NCBI GenBank assembly: GCA_021154065.1
Contig: JAJKJG010000168.1
Coordinates: 1 to 6,689 of the forward strand
DNA from: Methylobacterium sp.
Lineage (GTDB): Bacteria > Pseudomonadota > Alphaproteobacteria > Rhizobiales > Beijerinckiaceae
Direction of reading: 5' to 3'
Length of the DNA stretch: 6,689 nt
A program made the translations under genes and the position numbers. The notes under the pieces were generated by a model that saw nothing but the letters and a program-made list of their open reading frames with translations, ran no database searches and was not told the origin of the DNA. How positions within the stretch are numbered: the first letter of the stretch is position 1; every line of letters starts with the position of its first letter. Of this stretch, positions 1-5,303 are shown in pieces.

Positions 1-184
1 AGGAATCGCCGACCTCAACAGGCGCGAGATCGCCATTCTGGCTCCGCTCGTGATCCTGGTGATCTTTTATGGCGTGAAACCCGGTCCGATCCTCGACAGC
101 TTCGCGGCCTCGACCGATTCCTTGATCCAGGGTTACCAGGCCGCCATGTCGCTGACCAAAACTGCCGCTCTGCCCCTTCACTGA
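1..184 (+). CDS. nuoM: NADH-quinone oxidoreductase subunit M, 3' end only
   Basis: This is the C-terminal 60 residues of a NuoM-like proton-pumping subunit of respiratory complex I; the gene starts before the window. The reading frame begins at base 2 and stops at TGA 182-184. The visible peptide starts GIADLNRREI, which resembles the loop before the last helix of NuoM. A hydrophobic helix (about residues 10-26 of the fragment, IAILAPLVILVIFYGV) follows, then a KPGPILD segment and a polar tail. In the complex, NuoM is one of three antiporter-like membrane subunits (L, M, N). The assignment rests on this tail and on nuoN starting nine bases after its stop, the usual nuoM-nuoN order. The catalytic lysines and glutamate lie outside the window. 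Confidence 0.93.
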   Translation, partial: GIADLNRREIAILAPLVILVIFYGVKPGPILDSFAASTDSLIQGYQAAMSLTKTAALPLH

Positions 185-192
185 GGTCCGCG

Positions 193-1638
193 ATGAACCC
201 GATCGTCACCGCCCCCGCCTTCGGTCCGGCGCTGCCGGAGATCATCCTTGCGGTTGGCGTCCTCGTGCTCATTCTGTTCGGGGCCTATCGCGGCGAGCGG
301 TCGGCGGCTTTGGTGACCATCGGCGCGCTGGCGCTCCTCTTCGTCGCCCTCGTCGCCGTTCTGATCCTCCCCGCCAGCCGCACCATCACTATGGGCGGCT
401 CGTTTATCGTGGACGGCTTCGCCAAATACATGAAGCTTCTGGTCCTGCTCGGATCGGCGGCGACCATCGCCCTCTCGACCGACTACCTGCGCCGCGAAGG
501 CATCGACCGTTTCGAGTACCCGATCCTGATCCTGCTCTCGACCATCGGGATGCTCATGATGGTCTCGGCCAACGACCTCATCGGGCTTTACCTCGGCCTC
601 GAACTGCAAAGCCTGTCCGCCTACGTCATCGCCTCGTTCCACCGCGACAATCTGCGCTCGACCGAGGCGGGCCTGAAGTACTTCGTGCTCGGCGCGCTGT
701 CATCCGGCATGCTCCTCTATGGGGCCTCGCTGGTTTACGGCTTCACCGGCACGGTCGCCTTTCCCGGCATCGCGACGGCGTTGCGCAGTCCGGCGGAGAC
801 GGGCGTCGTTCTCGGTCTCGTGTTCGTCGCGGCCGGCGTCGCCTTCAAGATCTCGGCGGTGCCGTTCCACATGTGGACGCCCGATGTCTATGAGGGCGCT
901 CCCACGCCCGTGACGGCCTTCTTCTCATCCGCCCCGAAGGTCGCCGCCATGGCGATGACGGTGCGCGTGTTCATGGGCGCGTTCCCCAACATTTTGGGGC
1001 AGTGGCAGCAGATCATCATCTTCATCGCGATCGCCTCGATGCTGCTCGGCTCGTTTGCCGCCATCGGCCAACGCAACATCAAGCGGCTGATGGCTTATTC
1101 ATCGATCGGCAACGTCGGTTATGCGCTCATTCGTCTGGCGGCCGGCACGGCAGAGGGCATCCAGGGCGTTATTGTCTACATGGCCATCTATCTCGCCATG
1201 ACCCTTGGAGGCTTCGCCTGCATTCTCGCCATGTGCCGGCGAGGCGTCATGTTCGAAAACATCGACGATCTCTCAGGCTTGGCCCGGACCCATCCGGTTC
1301 TGGCCTTCTGCTTCGCCGCGATGCTGTTCTCGCTCGCCGGCATCCCGCCGCTCGCGGGATTCTTCGCCAAGTTCTACGTGTTCGCGGCGGCGATCCGGGC
1401 CGGGTTGGTGACGCTTGCGGTCATCGGCGTCGTCACCAGCGTGATCGGCGCCTACTACTACGTTCGCGTCGTCAAGATCATGTACTTCGATGAGCCGCAA
1501 GCCGCCTTCGAGCCGATGTCGGCGGGTGTGCAGGTCGTGCTCGCGGTTTCGACGTTCGTGGTCCTCGTCTTCTGGCTGATCCCGGCGCCGCTGGTCGACA
1601 CGGCCGCGATCGCGGCGAGATCCTTATCCGCGTTCTAG
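193..1638 (+). CDS. nuoN: NADH-quinone oxidoreductase subunit N
   Basis: NuoN is an inner-membrane, antiporter-like subunit of complex I that helps couple quinone reduction by NADH to proton translocation. The 481-residue product has the family's usual length and is almost entirely hydrophobic, consistent with about 14 helices. Family landmarks are present: E137 in the LYLGLELQSL helix, K219 in AFKISAVPFHMWTPDVYEGAP, K249 in SSAPKVA and K393 in GFFAKFYVF. These match the glutamate and lysines of the proton path in E. coli NuoN (E133, K217, K247, K395; numbers from memory). The ATG at 193 is preceded by a GAGG ribosome site (183-186) that overlaps the nuoM stop, so the two genes are probably translationally linked. 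One oddity is R314 in the YALIRLAAGT stretch, where I would expect glycine. It is the last nuo gene here; birA follows after one base. Confidence 0.97.
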   Translation: MNPIVTAPAFGPALPEIILAVGVLVLILFGAYRGERSAALVTIGALALLFVALVAVLILPASRTITMGGSFIVDGFAKYMKLLVLLGSAATIALSTDYLRREGIDRFEYPILILLSTIGMLMMVSANDLIGLYLGLELQSLSAYVIASFHRDNLRSTEAGLKYFVLGALSSGMLLYGASLVYGFTGTVAFPGIATALRSPAETGVVLGLVFVAAGVAFKISAVPFHMWTPDVYEGAPTPVTAFFSSAPKVAAMAMTVRVFMGAFPNILGQWQQIIIFIAIASMLLGSFAAIGQRNIKRLMAYSSIGNVGYALIRLAAGTAEGIQGVIVYMAIYLAMTLGGFACILAMCRRGVMFENIDDLSGLARTHPVLAFCFAAMLFSLAGIPPLAGFFAKFYVFAAAIRAGLVTLAVIGVVTSVIGAYYYVRVVKIMYFDEPQAAFEPMSAGVQVVLAVSTFVVLVFWLIPAPLVDTAAIAARSLSAF

Positions 1639-1639
1639 C

Positions 1640-2461
1640 GTGCCTTTGCCGCCGGAGATCGAAGCAGCCGGTTATCGGCTCATTGCACTCGACGCGACCG
1701 CTTCGACGAACGACGACGCACTCGCGGCGGCGCGGCGCGGCGATCCGGGACGGCTCTGGGTCACCGCCAGGCGACAGACTGCCGGGAGGGGACGCCAGGG
1801 GCGTTCATGGGTCTCGCCGGAGGGCAATCTTTACGCCAGCCTCCTCCTGATTGATCCCTGCGAACCGCTTCTGGCCCCACAGCTTGGATTTGTCGCTGGC
1901 GTGGCGCTGCATGAGACCGTATCGGATGTCGCAAGGGGCGCTGCGCCACATCTTGCGTTGAAGTGGCCGAACGACCTTCTTCTTGGGAGCGCCAAAGTCG
2001 CGGGCCTGCTTCTCGAAGCGCATCATTTAAGCGAGATGCGCGCGTTTGCGCTTGTTGTCGGCTTCGGCGTGAACGTCTCGGCCGCGCCGGATGACACGCC
2101 GTACCCCGCAACGGCGCTGCGTTCAGTGGCTCCTCACCTTGAAATCGAGAAACTGTTCTCCGCGCTCGCACATGCCTTCGCCAAGCGCTTAGAGGCGTGG
2201 CGGTCGGCAGCTGCGGGCGCGCCGGCCGACCGCTTCACCCCGATCCGCCGCGAGTGGATGCGGCGGGCGGCCGGGCTCGGCGAACCCGTGACGGTGCGTC
2301 TGCCGTCGGGCGAGCGGAGCGGCCGGTTCGCCGGGCTCGACCCGGTCGGACGTCTGAAACTGCAGACCGCGTCCGACCTGGAGCTCATCGACGCCGGCGA
2401 CCTTTACTTTCCTCATTTGCGACTCGGCTTGGCCGATCGGTCAACCACGCTGGCAAGGTGA
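1640..2461 (+). CDS. birA: Biotin-[acetyl-CoA-carboxylase] ligase, monofunctional
   Basis: Biotin-protein ligase activates biotin with ATP to biotinyl-AMP and transfers it to a lysine of biotin-dependent carboxylases (acetyl-CoA, propionyl-CoA and pyruvate carboxylase). In the 273 residues I see the substrate-binding STND (22-25), the biotinyl-AMP loop GRGRQGRSW (49-57), KWPND (108-112), the catalytic-lysine segment KVAGLLLE (K119) and VVGFGVNVS (139-147). A small C-terminal domain covers about 213-257, including GEPVTVRL and DAGDLYF. No N-terminal helix-turn-helix precedes the catalytic domain, so it should be an enzyme only and not the biotin-operon repressor seen in E. coli. The start is GTG at 1640, one base after the nuoN stop; no ATG fits better, and the catalytic domain begins within 15 residues. 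Placement directly after nuoN is common in Rhizobiales. The TGA sits inside the ribosome site of rnj. Confidence 0.95.
   Translation: MPLPPEIEAAGYRLIALDATASTNDDALAAARRGDPGRLWVTARRQTAGRGRQGRSWVSPEGNLYASLLLIDPCEPLLAPQLGFVAGVALHETVSDVARGAAPHLALKWPNDLLLGSAKVAGLLLEAHHLSEMRAFALVVGFGVNVSAAPDDTPYPATALRSVAPHLEIEKLFSALAHAFAKRLEAWRSAAAGAPADRFTPIRREWMRRAAGLGEPVTVRLPSGERSGRFAGLDPVGRLKLQTASDLELIDAGDLYFPHLRLGLADRSTTLAR
2455..2461 (+). promoter_or_regulatory. Ribosome binding site of rnj, overlapping the birA stop
   Basis: AAGGTGA at 2455-2461 lies five bases before the ATG at 2467 and contains the birA stop codon TGA (2459-2461). It decides the rnj start: the rnj frame stays open for another 90 codons upstream, but that stretch lies inside birA and does not resemble RNase J. 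The overlap suggests that ribosomes ending on birA help to start rnj. Confidence 0.75.
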
Positions 2462-2466
2462 AACGA

Positions 2467-4140
2467 ATGGCCTCTTCGCAGGACGAGCTTGTCTTCGTGC
2501 CGCTCGGCGGTCTCGGCGAGATCGGCATGAACGCCGCTCTTTACGGCTTTGGGCCGGAGGACCGCCGGCAATGGGTTTTGGTGGACTGCGGCATGGGCTT
2601 CGCGAGCGAGGAGCACATGCCGGGCGTCGACCTGATGTTCCCGGACCTGCGCTTCCTCGAAGACGAGCGTCGCAATCTCCTCGGCATCCTGATCACGCAT
2701 GCCCATGAAGATCACATCGGCGCGCTGGCCGAGCTGTGGCCGCGCTTGCGTGTTCCGGTTTACGCGACGCGGTTCGCGATCGGGCTTCTCGAAACCCGCC
2801 GGTTGTCGGAACCGGGCGCGCCCAAGGTCGACCTACGGGAGGTCGCGGCTGGCCAGCGCCTGACGCTCGGGCCGTTCGAGGTCGAGTATGTGCCGGTCGC
2901 GCACTCGATCCCGGAATCGAACGCCCTCGCGATCCGAACGCCGCTGGGCCTTGTGCTCCACACAGGCGATTGGAAGCTGGATGACACGCCGTATCTCGGC
3001 GACACGACGTCGGAAACCGTCTTCAGTCGGCTCGGCGACGAAGGCGTTCTTGCGCTGGTGTGCGACTCCACGAACGTGGTTAGGGACGGGCGCAGCCCAA
3101 GCGAGTCAGAGGTCGCCAAGCGCCTCGCAGAACTCGTCGCGGATGCGCCGCATCGCGTGGCGGTGACGACGTTCGCCTCGAACGTGGCGCGCCTCCGCGC
3201 GGTCGCCGAGTCCGCGCGAGCTTGCGGCCGCGAGGTCGTGGTGGTCGGGCGGGCGATGGACCGGGTCGTTCAGGTCGCGTCCGAGTGCGGCTACCTGGAC
3301 GATTTGCCTGAATTCCGCAGGCCCGAGGTCTACGGCTATCTGCCCCGCGACAAAGTCGTGGCCCTATTGACCGGATCGCAAGGCGAGCCGCGCGCCGCCC
3401 TCGCGCGCATCGCATCGAACGAGCATCCCGAGATTGCGCTTTCGCCCGGCGACAAGGTCATCTTCTCCTCGCGCGTCATTCCGGGCAACGAGCGGGGAGT
3501 CGGTCAGATCATGAACGATCTGGTCCGGCGGGGGATCGATGTCATCACGGATCGAACCGATCTAGTCCACGTCTCGGGCCATCCCCGCCAGGACGAACTG
3601 GCCGCCATGTATCGCTGGACGCGACCGCGCATCGCCGTTCCGGCGCATGGAGAAGACGTGCATCTGGCGGAGCACGCCGCCTTCGCCAAGGCGCAAGGCG
3701 TGCCGATTGTCGTGAAGGCCCGCAACGGCACAGTCGTGCGGTTCGCGCCGGGCAAGCCCGAGATTGTGGACGACGTGCCCACGGGACGCCTCTACAAGGA
3801 CGGCGACATCCTGATCGGTGCCGGTGATCGAGCAATCCCCGAGCGGCGCCGGTGGGCGTTCGCTGGCGTCGTCTCGGTCGCTATTGCGATTGACAAGCGG
3901 GGAGAGATCGCCGGCGATCCGGTCGTGGATGCGGTGGGCCTGCCGAGCGTCACGCGGCAGGGCGAGTCGATTCTCGAGCGTATCGCCGACACGGTCGGCC
4001 AAACGCTCGACGGCTTGTCGCGATCGAAGCGCCGCGATCCCGAAACGGTTGAGAACGCCGTCGAGCGGGCAGTGCGGGCCGCCGTTCAACAGGCATGGGG
4101 CAAGAAGCCCACGTGCCATGTCCTTATCGTCGAGGTATGA
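2467..4140 (+). CDS. rnj: Ribonuclease J (metallo-beta-lactamase/beta-CASP RNase)
   Basis: RNase J is a cytoplasmic enzyme with 5'-to-3' exonuclease and endonuclease activity that matures rRNA and degrades mRNA; in Rhizobiales it is known to take part in rRNA 5'-end maturation. The 557-residue product begins MASSQDELVFVPLGGLGEIG, the expected N-terminus. Zinc ligands of the metallo-beta-lactamase core are visible: HAHEDH at 78-83 (H78, H80, D82, H83), H146 in PVAHSIPES, D168 in HTGDWK and H394 in PAHGE. The beta-CASP domain is roughly residues 200-350, including LLTGSQGEP and FSSRVIPGNE. SGHPRQDE (H372) takes the place of the SGHG motif of Firmicutes RNase J. The C-terminal domain (about 450-557) ends in CHVLIVEV. 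The ATG at 2467 is chosen over longer in-frame starts because of its ribosome site and the family N-terminus. It is five bases from birA and 30 from mce, so it is probably cotranscribed. Confidence 0.96.
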   Translation: MASSQDELVFVPLGGLGEIGMNAALYGFGPEDRRQWVLVDCGMGFASEEHMPGVDLMFPDLRFLEDERRNLLGILITHAHEDHIGALAELWPRLRVPVYATRFAIGLLETRRLSEPGAPKVDLREVAAGQRLTLGPFEVEYVPVAHSIPESNALAIRTPLGLVLHTGDWKLDDTPYLGDTTSETVFSRLGDEGVLALVCDSTNVVRDGRSPSESEVAKRLAELVADAPHRVAVTTFASNVARLRAVAESARACGREVVVVGRAMDRVVQVASECGYLDDLPEFRRPEVYGYLPRDKVVALLTGSQGEPRAALARIASNEHPEIALSPGDKVIFSSRVIPGNERGVGQIMNDLVRRGIDVITDRTDLVHVSGHPRQDELAAMYRWTRPRIAVPAHGEDVHLAEHAAFAKAQGVPIVVKARNGTVVRFAPGKPEIVDDVPTGRLYKDGDILIGAGDRAIPERRRWAFAGVVSVAIAIDKRGEIAGDPVVDAVGLPSVTRQGESILERIADTVGQTLDGLSRSKRRDPETVENAVERAVRAAVQQAWGKKPTCHVLIVEV

Positions 4141-4158
4141 GGGCGCCGACCAAACGCC

Positions 4159-4164
4159 AGGAGG
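4159..4164 (+). promoter_or_regulatory. Ribosome binding site of mce
   Basis: AGGAGG, a perfect match to the anti-16S core, lies six bases before the ATG at 4171. It is the strongest ribosome site in the window. It sits in the 30-base spacer after rnj, so mce probably starts translation independently. Confidence 0.8.
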
Positions 4165-4170
4165 ACAGGG

Positions 4171-4575
4171 ATGATCGGCCGGCTGAATCACGTCGCCATC
4201 GCGGTGCAGGACCTTGCGGCGGCTTCGCGCATGTACCGCGACACGCTTGGCGCCGACGTGTCCGCGCCCTTGCCGCAGCCTGAGCATGGCGTGACGGTCG
4301 TGTTCATCAATTTGCCGAACACGAAAATCGAACTGCTGGAGCCGCTCGGCGACGGCTCGCCGATCGCCGGGTTTCTCGACAAGAACCCGAGCGGCGGCAT
4401 TCACCACGTCTGCTACGAGGTCGACGATATTAGGGCGGCGCGCGACCGGCTTGTCTCGAGCGGCGCGCGTGTCCTCGGCTCCGGCGAGCCGAAGACCGGT
4501 GCGCACGGCAAGCCTGTGCTGTTTCTGCACCCCAAGGATTTCTGCGGCACGTTGGTGGAACTGGAGCAGGCGTGA
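4171..4575 (+). CDS. mce: Methylmalonyl-CoA epimerase
   Basis: This enzyme interconverts (S)- and (R)-methylmalonyl-CoA between propionyl-CoA carboxylase and the B12-dependent mutase, leading propionyl-CoA to succinyl-CoA. The 134-residue product is the normal size for this vicinal-oxygen-chelate family. Its two halves each contribute metal ligands: H7 in LNHVAIAV, H79 in GGIHHVCYEVDD and E130 in GTLVELEQ. E54 in TKIELLEPLG is probably another ligand or the catalytic acid. GHD-type glyoxalase I is the main alternative, but the NHVAIAV, IHHVCYEVDDI and HPKDFCGTLVELEQ segments are those of the epimerase. The gene follows rnj and precedes the DUF1467 gene, an arrangement I recognise from Rhizobiales. 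A biotin ligase two genes upstream may be relevant because propionyl-CoA carboxylase carries biotin; that link is only an inference. Confidence 0.94.
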   Translation: MIGRLNHVAIAVQDLAAASRMYRDTLGADVSAPLPQPEHGVTVVFINLPNTKIELLEPLGDGSPIAGFLDKNPSGGIHHVCYEVDDIRAARDRLVSSGARVLGSGEPKTGAHGKPVLFLHPKDFCGTLVELEQA

Positions 4576-4588
4576 GGACCGCACGCCC

Positions 4589-4921
4589 ATGACGCTGTTA
4601 AGACGGGTCGCAGCTTCGTTCTTCGCGACCGTGGCGCTTGTCCTGATCCTGACGGCCGCGGCCATCGCGGTCGCGGTCAGAGGGTTCGACCTGACGATCG
4701 CCGGCGCGGTCTCCCTCTACTTCGTGGTGTGGTGGACGTTGCTGTTTGCGGTGTTGCCGTTCGGCGTGCGTAGCCAAGCGGCTGTGGGTGAGATCGTCGC
4801 GGGCAGCGAGCCGAGCGCACCGTCGGCAGCGGGCCTGAACGAGAAAGCGATCTGGACGACGGTCGTCGCGGATGTCGTCTTTGTGCTCGCCGTCGCCGCC
4901 TTGCCCTTGGCGGGTCTCTAA
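4589..4921 (+). CDS. DUF1467-family small membrane protein
   Basis: The function is unknown. The 110-residue product has a core typical of DUF1467: SLYFVVWWTLLFAVLPFGVRSQ (about 42-63, a membrane helix ending in a basic turn), a short polar stretch with GSEPSAPSA (72-80), and KAIWTTVVADVVFVLAVAAL (86-105, a second helix). An additional hydrophobic stretch at about 8-31 could be a third helix or a signal anchor; the family core I remember starts near residue 38, so this N-terminus may be an extension or a wrong start. The ATG at 4589 has GAGGA (4574-4578) ten bases before it, a rather long spacing. A GTG at 4631 is possible in frame but would cut the first helix. The gene is 13 bases after mce and its stop codon TAA shares an A-run with the hairpin downstream. 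Confidence 0.85.
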   Translation: MTLLRRVAASFFATVALVLILTAAAIAVAVRGFDLTIAGAVSLYFVVWWTLLFAVLPFGVRSQAAVGEIVAGSEPSAPSAAGLNEKAIWTTVVADVVFVLAVAALPLAGL

Positions 4922-4957
4922 AAAACGGAAAGGCAAGGCGTTTGCCTTGCCTTTCCG
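4920..4957 (-). terminator. Intrinsic terminator on the - strand (14-bp perfect stem, T6)
   Basis: Bases 4926-4939 (CGGAAAGGCAAGGC) and 4944-4957 (GCCTTGCCTTTCCG) are exact reverse complements around a GTTT loop. On the - strand the stem is followed directly by six Ts (complement of 4925-4920). On the + strand the base of the stem is followed by CCTTCC, with no T-run. The shape is therefore that of a terminator for leftward transcription. It could also slow or protect the 3' end of the rightward mce/DUF1467 transcript, because a strong hairpin alone can block exonucleases. The A-run overlaps the DUF1467 gene's TAA. Confidence 0.8.
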
Positions 4958-4989
4958 CCTTCCGGGTCGTTGAACCCTGAACGTTTCGC

Positions 4990-5007
4990 AGCCGACTTTA
5001 GTCGGCT
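4990..5007. repeat. Short inverted repeat, 7-bp stem with TTTA loop
   Basis: AGCCGAC (4990-4996) and GTCGGCT (5001-5007) are exact reverse complements separated by TTTA. Either strand would form a stable hairpin if transcribed. There is no T-run next to it on either side, so it does not look like a terminator. Confidence 0.6.
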
Positions 5008-5084
5008 CTTCTGGGCTTGATCCCCTCCCGAGACTCGGACCGCCATGATCGCCCGAAAACAAGGGCATTCAAGCGCTTCGATGG

Positions 5085-5114
5085 AAACGTTGTATAGAGG
5101 GATGCGCAACGTTT
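5085..5114. repeat. Inverted repeat AAACGTTG-N14-CAACGTTT
   Basis: AAACGTTG (5085-5092) and CAACGTTT (5107-5114) are exact reverse complements around 14 bases. The repeat covers the spacer and -10 of the leftward promoter, so it could be an operator; in RNA it would be an 8-bp hairpin. A third AACGTTT copy lies at 4980-4986, and 4980-4987 is also the exact reverse complement of 5084-5091. AT-rich half-sites stand out in this GC-rich DNA. No regulator is named because I do not recognise the motif. Confidence 0.5.
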
Positions 5115-5119
5115 GTCAT
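5091..5119 (-). promoter_or_regulatory. Candidate sigma70 promoter reading leftward
   Basis: Read on the - strand, ATGACA (5119-5114) matches five of six bases of TTGACA and TATACA (5096-5091) matches four of six of TATAAT, with a 17-base spacer. Shifted by one base, CTATAC (5097-5092) matches five of six of the alphaproteobacterial -10 form CTATAT as I remember it. The start would fall near 5084-5082. It points away from proS and toward the terminator at 4957-4920. Confidence 0.45.
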
Positions 5120-5148
5120 TCGTTTTGTGCAGCGAAAGACTGTTTTTT
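5115..5148 (+). terminator. Weak candidate terminator on the + strand
   Basis: GTCATTCG (5115-5122) pairs with CGAAAGAC (5133-5140) with one A-A mismatch, and T5123-G5132 and T5124-A5131 can extend the stem. The run TGTTTTTT (5141-5148) follows. The stem is AT-rich, so termination may be poor. If real, it would end rightward transcription from the mce/DUF1467 operon and leave proS to its own promoter. It overlaps the -35 of the leftward promoter. Confidence 0.3.
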
Positions 5149-5303
5149 CCTCAAGGCGGCTAGAGATTAGGCACCTTCGGCCTTGCGGAGCCGCATCGTC
5201 CCGCCATTCGGCTTGTCTTTTCCCGAGCGGATGTGTTGTGTGCCGCATCAGAATCGCCCGGCGGCGCGCGACGGCCGCATGCTCCGACCCTAGAAGGCGC
5301 GCC
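5149..5303 (+). other. proS leader region, no clear promoter
   Basis: I see no convincing -35/-10 pair here. CTTGTC (5213-5218) is a fair -35, but 17 bases further is GTTGTG, a poor -10. A possible small hairpin, GCGGC (5261-5265) with GCCGC (5274-5278), lies about 25 bases before the proS start. The proS frame is open back to a GTG at 5127, but the 59 extra residues do not look like a prolyl-tRNA synthetase N-terminus. Confidence 0.4.
5292..5297 (+). promoter_or_regulatory. Ribosome binding site of proS
   Basis: AGAAGG lies six bases before the ATG at 5304. Together with the family N-terminus ([15 protein letters not shown]) it fixes the start and excludes the longer in-frame opening from 5127. 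Confidence 0.7.

Larger units (their letters stand above)
4920..5084 (-). ncRNA. Candidate leftward small RNA of about 165 nt
   Basis: No family is recognised. The case is built from parts: a sigma70-like promoter at 5119-5091, a terminator at 4957-4920, and paired segments between them. On the DNA, GCTTGA (5015-5020) pairs with TCAAGC (5069-5074). This encloses GCCC/GGGC (5051-5054 with 5063-5066) and CCGA/TCGG (5028-5031 with 5035-5038). A separate 7-bp stem AGCCGAC/GTCGGCT (4990-4996 with 5001-5007) has a TTTA loop, and GGGT/ACCC (4964-4967 with 4974-4977) forms a small hairpin. The 5' end near 5084 is a guess from -10 spacing. The length is in the range of 6S RNA, but I cannot show a 6S fold. 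Alternatives are a structured 3' UTR of the DUF1467 gene read on the + strand, or chance pairing in GC-rich DNA. Confidence 0.45.

Noticed and set aside
178..642. - strand open frame of 154 codons opposite nuoN
   Set aside because: Composition is dominated by Asp, Glu, Gly, Arg and His, the mirror of hydrophobic codons on the other strand; no ribosome site or family match.
2197..2466. Upstream extension of the rnj frame by 90 codons
   Set aside because: It lies within birA in another frame, does not resemble RNase J, and a good ribosome site precedes the ATG at 2467.
4451..4588. Upstream extension of the DUF1467 frame by 46 codons
   Set aside because: It overlaps mce in another frame and its peptide is Arg- and Ser-rich with no membrane character.
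3562..4665. Long open frame on the - strand (367 codons) opposite rnj and mce
   Set aside because: It lies antisense to two clearly identified genes, has no recognisable domain, and is rich in Arg, Ala and charged residues as expected for a shadow of GC-rich codons.
4918..5046. Small - strand ORF of 42 codons (63 from 5109) in the intergenic gap
   Set aside because: Its last codons run through the terminator stem and T-run, which is improbable for a real gene; no family recognised and no proper ribosome site before the ATG at 5046.
4961..5046. tRNA-like T-arm strings on the - strand (GGGTTCAACGACCC; GGTCCGAGTC)
   Set aside because: No matching acceptor stem, anticodon arm or D arm can be laid out around either string; the apparent T-loops do not have a 5-bp stem with a 7-base loop.
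5127..5303. Upstream extension of the proS frame by 59 codons from a GTG
   Set aside because: The peptide is Arg- and Ser-rich and unlike any ProRS N-terminus; the ATG at 5304 has a well-placed AGAAGG.
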